DNA from: Saxidomus purpurata
Taxonomy: Eukaryota; Mollusca; Bivalvia; Venerida; Veneridae
Length of the DNA stretch: 64,000 nucleotides
NCBI GenBank assembly: GCA_022818135.1
Contig: JAFMSR010000013.1
Span: 30,376,119 to 30,440,118, forward strand
Reading direction: 5' to 3'
Both the position numbers and the translations under genes were made by a program. Each line of letters starts with the position of its first letter. Positions within the stretch are counted from its first letter, which is position 1. Shown piece after piece: positions 32,574-43,892 of the stretch. Below the pieces are notes generated by a model. The model saw only the letters and a list, made by a program, of their open reading frames with translations. It had not been told where the DNA came from and searched no databases.

Positions 32574-33700
32574 TGCAATGAAGAGCAGAAGCAACCTGTG
32601 TCTCAAGGGGTTTATCATTCAATTTTTGGTAACAATTTCAATATAGGCTTCATGAAACCCCTGAAAGATCAATGTGACCTGTGTGTAAGGTTCAGGAATG
32701 CTTCTGATATTAAAAGGGCAAGTTTTCAGATGGAATTCAACCAGCACATCAAAAATAAAGAGGCTGCACGTGCCCAGAAAAAGCATGATAAAGCAAAGTC
32801 TGAATCTGGTACAGATGATAGGCTCCCGGTTGCTTGTTTCGATCTTGAAAAGGTATTGATAACACCAAAAGGTAAGGCCTCGTCTATGTACTATAGAAGA
32901 AGACTGAATACATTCAATTTTTCAATTTATAACCTTGGTACATCAAATGCAAACTGTTATCTTTGGAATGAAAATATAGCAAGTAGAGGAGCATGTGAAA
33001 TTGCCAGCAGTGTCTATGATTTTTTGAAATACTCAAGAAGTCAAGGGAAACAAAAATTCATATTCTTTTCAGATAACTGCAGTGCTCAAAATAAAAATAA
33101 ATATTACATTACAATGTTGTGGTATACACTGAAAACACTAAAATTACAGTCAGTTAAGCACAAGTACCTACAGAAGGGACACACCCAATCTGAAAATGAT
33201 TCAGTGCATGCAGATATCGAGACTCCTAGTGAGGTAAGTAAACCAATTTATATGACCCCTCTGTGGGCAACAGCAATAATTATTAGAGGTGCTCGAAAGT
33301 CAAAAAAAAGCCTATGAAGTTAAGGAGATGGACTGCTCAGACTTTTTCAATTTTAAAAAAGTTGCTTCTGTACTGAAAAATTTTGACCTGGATACTGATA
33401 GGCAAAAGGTAAGTTGGCTAGACATTTTGACATTCTCTATAAATATTGAGAATCCGAATATCGTTTGCTTCAAGTATGACTATGATGGACCCGTCTATTA
33501 CCTCAATCTTGTACAGAATTAAGGTATGTAGAAGCACAGAAATACCTAATCCTTTAAGTATATCACTGCAACAGTTGTTTGAACATAGACCACACATTAC
33601 CAGTGACAAATACAAGGATCTCATACGGCTATGTCAGGATGGTATTATTCCTTCAGTACACCATCAGTTCTTTTTTGAGCTGCCACATGACACTGAATGA
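32574..33700 (+). pseudogene. DUF7869 gene, RNase-H-like C-terminal part
   Basis: The frame resumes as CNEEQKQPVSQGVYHSIFG and KPLKDQCDLC. The core has an acidic triad in the right places for an RNase-H fold: CFDLEKV (Asp at 32841), FFSDNCSAQNKN (Asp at 33072), HTQSENDSVH (Glu 33192, Asp 33198). This is the DUF7869 core. The frame breaks at an A8 run (33302-33309) and again near 33520. It continues as DCSDFFNFKKV, SITSILYRIKV and LIRLCQDGIIPSVHHQFFFE to TGA at 33698-33700. The last phrase is the usual C-terminus of the family. A transposase-like role is possible but unproven. Confidence 0.72.
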
Positions 33701-34872
33701 TCTCCAAGAGAAAAATATGTTCTGAAGTACAGAAATTTAAAAGTGTATTTGATATCTGTAAGCTATGTCAGCTTCTGATTCAAAACAGTTACTGCCCTAG
33801 GTTGTTGCATTATAATTATAGATTCACTATTTGAAAGCCCAAGACCTTTAAGCTTCTGCAAGATATTTAAAGTGCATGTTTGAAATGTGCAGTAACTGGC
33901 TATAGCCCCTTTTGACATGTCTGGAAAACAGAATTAACATTTTTTTCAGATTTACAAAGACGTGAAGCGTGGCCATCAGATACTGTTGTGAATAATTTTG
34001 AGCAAGCTTGGTACAAGCAAACTAAGTTGTGCATACATGTTAAGCCATTTTCAAAACTTTTACTACCGTATAAGTATGATTTTCGCACTTTAAACAAATG
34101 ATTTGGTATAATCTTTCATTTATGTTTTTCAGTACTGACCTATGATAAAATAGATCAGTCTGCACCCTGAAATTGATGAAATCATCAGCTTATATTGTAT
34201 TTCACAGATTTATCTCCATGTGCTCTTCCTTCAGTCTTTCTGATATGTAGAGATCACCTTACTACATGGTCCTTGTCCAAGTAACATTTATCCTAAGCAT
34301 GATATTATATCAAACTCAAATCAATAAAATTTATCATGACAATTTATATAGTTTGAAGAGAATCTTATTTTTTTTCTCTTGAAAAATTTGTATATAACAT
34401 CAAAATTTTGTATTACAATTTGTTATTAGTTCCACTATACTGATCTTTGTTGTGGCTGTTTGAAAACAAGTTTTACCAATTCACATAAAAAAATTGGCTT
34501 TAGCCTGCAAGATTAAGTCAAGTTATGTATAAATTGTTATTACTTGACTAAAATATGCTGGGGTTATTTTCAACTGCTTAACCATAGTTCAATATTTTCA
34601 TTCATCTAGTACAAAATCAAAGCTAATGTAACAAGTAATGCTATATCCTATAATTATGTAGTGTTAGAATGATATTTATAGCAACTTTATGTATACTCAT
34701 TATAATATATAGAGAACATTAAATATATTTTGTTGATGCTTCTATTTGATTATTCGCTTATCTCATGTGCAAAGTCTCCCCTTTCAGTTTACAGATTCTA
34801 CAATTGTTACAAAAACATTTTCATTTTGGTGAACAAAGCAATCAAGTCTACTTAAACAAATGTTAAATTTTA
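33701..34872. other. AT-rich flank, no recognisable feature
   Basis: No gene, terminal repeat or tandem structure was found. An acceptor-like TTTTTTCAG at 33941-33949 lacks a partner donor. Confidence 0.45.
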
Positions 34873-36760
34873 AACAAGAAGACGCGGCAATGCCGCCAAA
34901 GCAGGTTTAAACAGCGCCTGTAGAAATTAACCAGTCATCTTGACTCCTCCCTATCTTAGTAACAGTGCCCTTGACCTTGACCCTAGTGACCTTGACCCCC
35001 CAATTTTTTTTTGCTTAAAACAATAAAAAAACTTAAAATAAATAAAAATCTATTTTTAGTAACAGTGACCTTGACCTTGATCCAAGTGACCTTGACCCCA
35101 AAATTATTTTTTTTGCTTAAAACAATCTAAAAACTAAAAATGAATAAAAATCTATTTTTAGTAACAGTGACCTTGACCTTGACCCTAGTGACCTTGACCC
35201 TGAAAAAAATTTTTTTTGCTTAAAACAATCAAAATACTAAAAATAAATAAAAATCTATTTAAGTATTAGTGACCTTGACCTTGAGCCAAGTGACCTTGAC
35301 CCAAAAAAAATTTGTTTGCTTAAAACAATCTAAAAACTAAAAATAAATAAAAATCTATTTTAAATAACAGTGACCTTGACCTTGACCCTAGTGACCTTCA
35401 CCCTGAAGAAAATTTTTTTGCTTAAAACAATCAAAATACTAAAAATAAATAATAACAGTGACCTTGACCTTGACCCTGACCCTAGTGACCTTGACCCCGA
35501 AAAATTTTTTTTGCTTAAAACAATCTAAAAACTAAAAATAAATAAAAATCTATTTTCAGTAACACTGACCTTGACCTTGACCCTAGTGACCTTGATCCCG
35601 AAAAAATTTTTTTTTTGCTTAAAACAATCAAAATGCTAAAAATAAATAAAAAACTATTTTAGTAACAGCGACCTTCACCTTGAGCCAAGTGACCTTGACC
35701 CAAAAAAAATTTTTTTTTGCATAAAACAATTTAAAAACTAAAAATAAATAAAAATCTATTTTTAGTTACACTGACCTTGACCTTGACCCTAGTGACCTTG
35801 ACCCCGAAAAATAAATTTGGGTCTTAAAACAATCAAAAAACTTAAATTAGATAAAATCTATTTTTAGTAACAGTGACCATGACCTTGAGTCAAGTGACCT
35901 TGACCCAAAAAATTTTTTTTTTGCTTAAAACAATCTAAAAACTAAAAATAAATAAAAATCTATTTTTAGTAACAGTGACCTTGACCCTGGTGACCTTGAC
36001 CATAGTGAACCAAAGCTTCGTCTCCACGCAAGCTACCTACACACCAAGTTTCATTACAATTGGTCACTCCTAACTCAAGTTATTGAGTGGAAACCATTTT
36101 TCTATTTTTAGTAAAAGTGCCCCTGACCTTGAACCAAGTGACCCCTAATTCAATCCCAAGCTCTACACAAGCTACCTACACACTGAGTTTGATTGCAATT
36201 AGTCACTCCTAACTTGAGTTATTGAGTGGAAACTATTTTTCTATTTTTAGTTACAGTGACCTTGACCTTGACCCTAGTGACCCCAAATGCAATCCCAAGC
36301 GGCGTCTCCACGCAAGCTACCTACAGACCAAGTTTCATTGTAATTGGTCACTCCTGACTTGATTTATTGAGCGGAAACCATTTTTCTATTTTTAGTAACT
36401 GTGACCTTGACCTTGACCCTAGTGACCCCAAATGCAATCCCAAGCGGCGTCTCCATGCAAGCTACCTACAGACCAAGTTTCATTGTAACTGGTCAGTCCT
36501 AGCTCGAGTTATTGAGCGGAAACCGTTTTTCTATTTTAAGTAACAGTGACCTTGACCTTGACCCTAGTGACCCCAAATGCAATCCCAAGCGGCGTCTCCA
36601 CACAAGCTACCTACACACCAAGTTTCATTGCAGTTGGTCACTCCTAACTAAAGTTATCCAACGGAAACCAATGTTTGACGCCCGCCCACCCACCCGCCCG
36701 CCCGACATACGACATCACCATTCTAATAAGTAGGTTTTTTGAAAAAACCTGCTTAACTAG
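34873..36760 (-). mobile_element. Helitron-like non-autonomous element, family E, with TGACCTTGACC array
   Basis: The left end AACAAGAAGACGCGGCAATGCC contains the hairpin GCGGCA/TGCCGC. Subterminal AAGCAGGTTT (34899-34908) is inverted as AAACCTGCTT at 36745-36754, near the right end TTAACTAG. The core has about ten units of roughly 100 bp (GTGACCTTGACCTTGACCCT, GCTTAAAACAATCTAAAAAC, AAAATCTATTTTTAGTAACA). About five units of 130 bp follow, with CAAGCTACCTACACACCAAG and TTTCATTGTAATTGGTCACTCC. A CCCGCCCACCCACCCGCCCG run precedes the right end. Open frames within are artefacts. Confidence 0.7.
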
Positions 36761-37252
36761 TAACTTTCAAATGAACTAGTGAAAAGTTGTAAATTTCAAG
36801 GAGAGGCTTTTCTTGATGAGTTTTTATATGGCATATGAATTAAAAGAAACATGAACACCATAATTTATTAAGATTGCCAAATCTGTTATACATATTAAAT
36901 ATAATAGTATACCTTTTTACTGTTCATTGTTATCACTAAAAGTCATTATTTTTCGTAAGGCCTTCGGCCTTGCACATGTATACAAATAGCATGTCTATCG
37001 AGGTACACGAGATAGGGACCGCATTTTAAAGTAAAAACAAACGCGGAATAAACCTGTAGTATTACGTCATACATCATAATCACTCGGGCGTTTTAACATC
37101 ATAGTTTATCGAGCGCTAGATAGGTGAACACGTGTTTTTTAGAACAGCTGATTTAGTTTTATACTTCTAGTTTTTACATATTTGGTAACTGTTCCTTTTT
37201 GTAATAGCTCTTTACTGGCACGTAGTGTTGGTTTCTTTTTTCCTTAGGGAAA
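36761..37252. other. Leader upstream of the DIRS-like element
   Basis: Contains a short palindrome AAGGCCTTCGGCCTT at 36958-36972 and otherwise no coding sequence. The 5' terminal repeat of the DIRS-like element could lie here, but no matching partner sequence is present downstream. Confidence 0.3.
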
Positions 37253-38524
37253 ATGAGCTCAAATGAGGACGAAGTCCTTAGTTTACGGGCCGAGTCGGTT
37301 CAGTCTTCTGACGATTTTGAAGGCTTCGACGAAGCTGAAATTACAGGTTTTGTTGTTACGCCACCAGTAGGGGCAGAAATTGAAGTAAATGATTCTTCCG
37401 TAAATCAAAAAATAAAAGCAAAACCACGTGGCCCCAAAAAGTTGAAATCTGTAGTTTCAAAAAAGAAAAATCCACCGCAGTCTCAGAAAAGTAAGACAAA
37501 AAGTAAGAAAAAGAAAAATGATATTTGTTTGGAGAATTTGTCTCCACATGACATTAGTGTGTTAAAATGCAAACTAGGTTTGGATAATAAAGAAAATGAA
37601 AATTCGCAGAATTTTCGTCAAAGACCTAATTTAAGGGTTGAAGTAAATCCCGATGATATTTCCTTGGTTGACTCGGATGATAATGTCTTTGAAAAGGAAA
37701 ATTTTCCCAATGAAAATGATAAAAGGGATATTGAAAATGCCCTGTTTGGGAATAATTCAGATTTATCAGAAGATGATGAATGGGACTTACCCCAGGTACT
37801 GGTCTCGGAGAAGGGCCCAAGTATTGATAAAACTCTTGCAAAATTAGTCAATTCATCTTGTACTACACACTCCAATATCTCAGATATTGTGCAGAAATAT
37901 AATGTGCCAGAAAACTGTGAAACCTTGGCACCACCATCTGTTAACCTGGATGTTTGGAAGGTTTTAGGCAAGAAAGGTCAGAGTCAGGATCGTAGTTTGG
38001 TGGATATTCAAAATTTAGTTGCTGCTGAAATGGTTGCAGTTGTGAAGTTAGCGTCTGTTCTCAAGCAACATATAAAGAGTAATGTTGAAGCAAAGGGTAT
38101 CCTGACCGATCTTATTTCTTTAACTGGTCAGGTTCAGTTCAATCTGTCGTTAAGGCGTAGATACCAGTGTAGACCATTTCTGAATAAGAAATATAGTAAT
38201 CTTTGCAATATAAATGTGCCTATTACTACAAAATTATTTGGTGATGATCTTGCCAAAGAGGTGAAGAATTGTGACGCTGGTTTCTCCTTGGCAAAAGAAA
38301 GATATGGAGCCAGCTCATATTATGGTTCTGGTAGCTATGGTCCCCAGAGATCCTTCCGAGGACGAAATTCTGGTTTTAGGGGTAGAAGACCCAATAGGTT
38401 TCAACCTTACGGGCAACAGTATGGGAGGCAACAGTATGGCCAACAACAGAATAGTCAGCAGTATTCCCATTTGAGACGAGGAAGAGCAAGGCCCTCTGCA
38501 ACTGTATCAAGTGCCCCAAACTAG
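37253..38524 (+). CDS. Gag-like protein of a DIRS-type retroelement
   Basis: An intact frame of 423 codons. The N-terminal third is acidic (SSDDFEGFDEAE). A very basic stretch around residues 60-90 (KKKNPPQSQKSKTKSKKKKN) follows, then IVQKYNVPENCETLAPPSVN and ITTKLFGDDLAKEVKN. The C-terminus is RGG-like and Gln/Tyr-rich (SYGPQRSFRGRNSGFRGRRP, then QQYGRQQYGQQQ), suited to binding RNA. This layout fits DIRS gag proteins, which package the RNA intermediate. The next frame (reverse transcriptase) overlaps its 3' end in the -1 frame, as in many DIRS elements. No stop or frameshift is seen in this part. Confidence 0.72.
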   Translation: MSSNEDEVLSLRAESVQSSDDFEGFDEAEITGFVVTPPVGAEIEVNDSSVNQKIKAKPRGPKKLKSVVSKKKNPPQSQKSKTKSKKKKNDICLENLSPHDISVLKCKLGLDNKENENSQNFRQRPNLRVEVNPDDISLVDSDDNVFEKENFPNENDKRDIENALFGNNSDLSEDDEWDLPQVLVSEKGPSIDKTLAKLVNSSCTTHSNISDIVQKYNVPENCETLAPPSVNLDVWKVLGKKGQSQDRSLVDIQNLVAAEMVAVVKLASVLKQHIKSNVEAKGILTDLISLTGQVQFNLSLRRRYQCRPFLNKKYSNLCNINVPITTKLFGDDLAKEVKNCDAGFSLAKERYGASSYYGSGSYGPQRSFRGRNSGFRGRRPNRFQPYGQQYGRQQYGQQQNSQQYSHLRRGRARPSATVSSAPN

Positions 38525-39387
38525 CTGGACTGGACACCTCTCATGTAGGTAAGCTTAGGCTTTGTCTAAATGTATGGAAGCAATTTACTAATGATCCATG
38601 GATTTTGCAAACAGTCACAGGATACTGTATTGAATTTCATTCTGTTCCTTTTCAAAATGTTATCCCTGGTCAAATTCTATTTAATGCAGAACAGAAAGAA
38701 GTTGTAGAAAAGGAAGTACAAGATCTTTTAAGGAAAGGTGCGATTCACTTATCAACACCAGAATCTGGACAGTTTATTTCAAACATTTTTACTGTTTCTA
38801 AACCTAATGGCAACTTTAGACCTATAATTAATTTGAAACAATTGAATAAATTTGTCTTCTATGAACATTTCAAACAGGAACATTTCAAATTGGTTTTAGA
38901 TCTAATTCAGGAGTCAGATTTCTTTTGTAAAATTGATTTGACTGATGCATATTTTGCAATTCCAATTCATAAAGATTTCAGAAAGTTTTTGAAGTTTACA
39001 TGGAATGGAGTTTTATATGAATTTGTTTGCATGTGTTTTGGGTTGTCGACAGCGCCTAGAGTTTTTACCAAGATTTTGAAGCCAATTTATGCTTGGTTTA
39101 GATATCAAGGTCTAAGATGTTCATATTACATAGACGATTCTTTAAATATGAACAAAGATAAGGACATTTGTAAAAATAATACTTTTTTGATGTGCGATAC
39201 TTTAAAATCTTTGGGATACACAGTGAATGAAAAGAAATCGGTTTTAATACCAACACAGAGATTAATATTTTTTGGGTTCATTTTGGATTCTGTATTATTC
39301 ATGGTTTTTCTTACAGAAGAGAAGGTTCAAAAGATAATTTCTGTAGCTTCTGAACTTATTAGAGAGTTGTTTTGGTACGAGCTCTAG
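38480..39387 (+). pseudogene. DIRS-type reverse transcriptase
   Basis: This frame is open across the gag stop (CNCIKCPKLAGLDTSHVGK), so the start is not at 38605 but further upstream in the overlap. Motifs include DLLRKGAIHLSTPESGQFIS, KPNGNFRPIINLKQLN, SDFFCKIDLTDAYFAIPIH, CFGLSTAPRVFTK and the catalytic YIDD at 39127-39138. This set, in particular the KIDL.DAYF and GLSTAPRVFTK spelling, is DIRS/Ngaro-like rather than Gypsy-like. The frame ends by a frameshift at about 39365, and the RNase H-proximal part continues in another frame. Confidence 0.82.
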
Positions 39388-39617
39388 CATCCTTTATAGG
39401 ATTAGTGATAAATGCGTTTTATGCAGTTCTAGAGGCTCCTTTACATTACAGAAGCTTAGAAAGAAACAAATTGTTAGGCCTTGGTACCGAAATGAATTTT
39501 GATAAAAATGTTGTCCTTAGCAATGATAGCCTGAATGAGCTTTTGTGGTGGAAAAATTATGTCAAAGAAAAGAATGGAAAACGCATTAGACCTCGACCAG
39601 TAGATTTGAAAATTTGA
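39372..39617 (+). pseudogene. DIRS-type RT/RNase H connection, truncated
   Basis: The frame reads VRALASFIGLVINAFYAVLE, APLHYRSLE, NELLWWKNYV and NGKRIRPRP. This is the connection that precedes RNase H in DIRS elements. The frame stops at 39615-39617, before the TDAS-type catalytic residues. No RNase H core, methyltransferase-like domain or tyrosine recombinase follows, so the copy lacks its whole 3' half. Confidence 0.75.
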
Positions 39618-40084
39618 GTTCCTATTTATACCGTCGGAGGCCAGAATTTACTGCAGTCCGAGACCATTCTAGCCCTATTTTCCGAACCTGTACAAAATTA
39701 CCTGCAAATATTTCACACTAGGTGACACTGTTTCTGGCTTGCAGACTATCTAAATAAGTAATCAAACACATTGAACATGGTGCTTAACCACGAAAATATT
39801 TTGCTAGCAGTAAAAGTATGTACCCCCCCTGTAAAAAGCTTGATTTTCTAAGCTGTAGTCCTGATTCTCACTTGTTTACAAAATGTCACCATCTGCGCAT
39901 GTCATCTGTGCACTGGCTTTCCAGACCCATGTTTTCGCATTTGCAAACATGCAAACTAAAACTCAAACAACAAAATTTGGCACTTAAATTTGATTTAAAG
40001 TTCACAGGGCTGTTTAATTTCCTTATATCTCTAAACTTTATAGAATTACCCCTGACCAATTCGAATGTGTGGCTAAAAAGTGTG
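39618..40084. other. Unassigned sequence after the truncated DIRS
   Basis: A non-coding stretch. The open frame from 39818 has no family resemblance. The phrase GCACTGGCTTTCCAG might belong to another repeat. Confidence 0.35.
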
Positions 40085-40855
40085 GAGTGCCACCTTAGCA
40101 GTTCCTCTCATTGTGCTTGACCATTGTATGAAGTTGTACTGAATTCCAACTTGCAGTTTTCGAAAAATGCTCCAGACAAGGAAAAGTAACAAAGGGCAAT
40201 AACCCTGTAATGAGTCAAGATGGAGTTATGGTTCCTGTGCACTGCACTTCCTCTCATTGTGCTTGACCATTGTATGAAGTTGTACTGAATTCCAACCAGT
40301 AGTTTTCAAGTTATGCTCCGGACAAGGAAAAGTAACAAAGGGTAATAACTCTGTAATGAGTCAAGATGGAGTTATGGTTCCTGTGCACTGCACTTCCTCT
40401 CAATGTACTTGACCATTGTATGAGGTTGTACTGAATTCCAACCAGTAGTTTTCAAGTTTTGCTTCGGACAAGGAAAAGTAACCAAGAGCAATAACTCATT
40501 AATACTCAAGATAGAGTTATAGTTCTTGTACACTGCACTTCCTCTGAGTGTGCTTGATCATTGTATTTAATTGTATTGAATTCCAACCAGTAGTTTTCAA
40601 GTTATGCTCCGGACAAGGAAAAGTAACAAAGGGCAATAACTCTGTAATTAGTCAAGATGGAGTTATAGTTCTTGTGCACTGCACTTCCTCTAAATGTGCT
40701 TGACCACTGTATGAAGTTGTATTGAATTCCAACTAGTAGTTTTCAAGTTATGCTCCAGACAAGGAAAATGCAATAGAGCGCCCGACCAACCACCAGGTGA
40801 CTCCTATATACCCCCCTAAACTTCGTTTTGGGGGTATAACTAGTGTGATTAAAAA
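40085..40855 (+). repeat. Tandem-core dispersed repeat (about 145-bp units) ending in GGGGGTATAAC
   Basis: Four to five units share TGCACTTCCTCTCATTGTGC, TTGACCATTGTATGAAGTTG, CCAACCAGTAGTTTTCAAG and GACAAGGAAAAGTAACAAAG. The right end is AACTTCGTTTTGGGGGTATAAC. A truncated second copy lies at 48856-49074. The right end resembles that of family D, so this may be another member of the Helitron-like group whose left end is missing. Confidence 0.65.
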
Positions 40856-41352
40856 ATTTGACTAGCTTATGAAATAATTAAAACTTTTAATATTCAAAGC
40901 ATATAATTTTTTATTTTTCATATAACGATAAATAAATGCAATAAGCTTACGTCACATCTGCAGTTTATTAACCACCTCTTCTTCAGCGCCTTATAAAGAA
41001 TTTTTGGGTTTTTAGTTAGTATAAATGCGCATTCAGTCGCACTACATGTCGAAAATTATGTTTCATAGATTCAAACCCACATGCTGCTTAGAATTCTTCA
41101 CACAACCTTTATTGTCGGTAAATGTAATAAGGAAAATATCAATCAATTTTATTGCACCTACAATATCCATCATGTTGCACTTACAGAAAGATATTTATTT
41201 GGAGTAATTGCTGGAAGATATATTCATGCAAAAAGTTCAGGGTCAGGTTAATCTGTCCGCATAATACGTGTACCACTAATGAAAAGTCGCTGGTTTTTCC
41301 ACTCATTAGTGATTTGGTTCATTATAGTTTGCGTGTGGAGAACGATAAATAA
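40856..41352. other. AT-rich DNA without a recognised feature
   Basis: Small open frames of about 60 codons on the plus strand show no family resemblance. No tandem structure. Confidence 0.4.
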
Positions 41353-42081
41353 AACTAGAACTGTCACAAGAGTGACGAATTATACCCCCACAATACAGCT
41401 TTGTCACAGAAGTATGGCAGCCATAAGAAAGAATGGCCACAAGGACATAGAGTTGAGTTATTATACAATAACTTGTGTAAATGTATTGTTTTAATAGCAT
41501 ACGAAATGTGTAAGGTTGACCTTGACCCTTGTGACCTAGACCCCAAATTTTTTTTTGCTACAAATAAATTTTTTTTTTTAGTAACAGTGATCTTGACCTT
41601 GACCCTAGTGACCTTGACCCCAAAAATTTTTTTTTGCTAAAAACAATCTAAAAACCAAAAATAAATAAAAATCTATTATCAGTAACAGTGACCTTGACCC
41701 CGAAAATTTTTTTTTTGCTTAAAACAATCAAAAAACTAAAAATAGATAAAACTCTATTTTTAGTAACACTGACCTTGACCCTGACCCTAGTGACCTTGAC
41801 CCCCGAAATTTTTTTTTTCTTAAAACAATCTGACCTGACCCTAGTGACCTTAAAACAATCTAAAACAAAGGGCCATAATTCTGTTAAATTTGGTCGCCGC
41901 GAAAATTCCTTCCTTTACTACCATCTACACATTAAGGTTGTTCATCCCTGGAAGTTTAAGCAAAATCTGCCATCCGGTTTAAGAGGAGTTGCGTTCACAG
42001 ATTTCGGGACGGACGGACTGACGGACGGACGGACGGACAAGTGCAACGCTATATGCACCCCACTTTGTGGGGGCATAAAAA
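41353..42081 (-). mobile_element. Helitron-like non-autonomous element, family D copy 1
   Basis: The left end AACTAGAACTGTCACAAGAG then TGAC holds the hairpin GTCAC/GTGAC eight bases from CTAG, followed on the minus strand by T. Subterminal ATACCCCCACAA is inverted as TTTGTGGGGGCAT near the right end (GGGGGCATAAAAA). The core carries GTGACCTTGACC units like family E and a GGACGGACGG run at 42007-42039. On the minus strand the end CTAG-T is a canonical Helitron terminus. Flanks are A and T. Confidence 0.75.
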
Positions 42082-43892
42082 TTGAGCGAAAACAAATTGT
42101 CTGTTGTTTTAAAACAAAAGACTCGCATGTGAAACTAAGGGTGGCGAACTTGATCTCAATCTCCACAAACAAAAGTCACTAGCTGTTTTTTCAGCCTAGA
42201 CTTTAAATTGAGATTTCGTAGGCTTGTGCTTTACACTGGAGAAAAAAGAAATACGTATGGTTATGAAAGGATGCGCCATATTTTCATAACCCAAAGATGC
42301 ATACTTGATTAGCTTGAAAACTTAATAAAACACAAAGGTATGTAGACCTGTGTATACTTCAAACTGTAATCATATATATGATGCTTGAATGGGGAAAACA
42401 GACCCCGTTCAGGCGATGCTTTCAGTGAGGTGGTGAAAAATTACTTCTACTAAGATAAATACGAATTTAAATATCATTTAACACTAACAGATGCTAATCA
42501 CAAGCAAACATTCACAAACTGAACATGCAAGTGAGAGAGTTCAGTTTTGTTCATTAATGTATTTTGTATATCGCTGTTTATATGACGTGTTTTATTTTTC
42601 CACGAGTTCCTTCTTTTGCATTGACAAAAATAAGAAAAAAATAAAAATACCATGGAATAATTAGATAAGCAACTAATGTAATTTTTCTTTACAAAATAAA
42701 ATCTTGTACTTTATGTGTCTATATCCGATCTTGCATTGGTTGTTCGCACCCATCTCAGTCACGGAAATACTGAAATATTATATTAATGTATTTGTTATAC
42801 ATATCAAGTCGCCACTGGAGCATCTGAATTAATTCTATTAGAGTTGCAGGTATGGTACCGTATATTGTTACTATGTACATGACGGAAGGGTTTAAATCCG
42901 ATCTAAACGCTATAGAAAAGCACTGGTCAAAGATCACATTAACCTATGAATTGTTTAAGGCACATAAAGATTCGTAGCTTTTAAAATAGCACTTCCTAGA
43001 ATATAAATTGTCTTATTGAAAAACATGAACCTGTTAATAAATCAACTTATCCCTGTGCAAAAAAAGAAAACGTGCAAAGTAACTCCCAGTACATCACAAC
43101 TACGTTTGGGGTAGGGGTGAAATTTCGTGGAATTGTAAAAATAGTAAGTCGGTGACCCATTTTTTTTATCTTATTAAATGATCGTAAAATAATTTTTATA
43201 CAGCATATCAAACATATGCGTTTTTTCATCGGTCTGATTTTTAATAACTACAATTAGAAGGCAAAATTTTAAGCAAACCACTGATAGAATTTTACCATTT
43301 TGACGTCACTAAATCGCGACTAGCGTCTCAAGCGTCGAAATTTGTTCATCAAATTTTATACCATTTTAAAGAGCGTCTTACATGCAAGGCGCATGTTGTT
43401 TTATATTGTCTATAAATTTAAAATTGAAAATAACTGAAGGAAAACATAAAAAGATTACACCTACAATGACGTCATTTGTATATTCTTTGCACATTCATTT
43501 TAATCATTTGACGATGTAAACTTCACCAAATACATCACTTTTTCACTGCTGCATTTGGACAAAAAAACTGATCTATCTGAGATCTAAAATGACCATTTCT
43601 TGAAACACCTATTTTATGTAGGATATAAAATCTGCTTTGTCAAGAGTTAATACCTGTCTGGCACACCTGTCAATTTTAGGTACTGCCTACTATATCATAC
43701 TGAATAGCACTTGATACAAACACAATGAATGGTGACAATGAATACAAATTTAAACTTTGATATTTAATATTATTTTTATGAATTTGATATATCTAATCTC
43801 TAACATATAAATACTTTAAATGATTATTGCAAGCTGGCACCACAGACTCAATGGGAAGGCTGGGGGGAATTCCTTAGGTTTTTACAGACTCA
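42082..43892. other. No recognisable feature
   Basis: AT-rich intergenic-like DNA. No tandem repeats, terminal repeats or convincing exons were noted. Confidence 0.4.

Noticed and set aside
36958..36972. Palindrome AAGGCCTTCGGCCTT as a DIRS terminal structure
   Set aside because: No matching inverted or split repeat was found downstream, so the link to the DIRS element cannot be supported.
41688..42182. Open frame of 164 codons with TLTLVTLTP repeats
   Set aside because: It reads through the TGACCTTGACC units and GGACGG microsatellite of a family D element.
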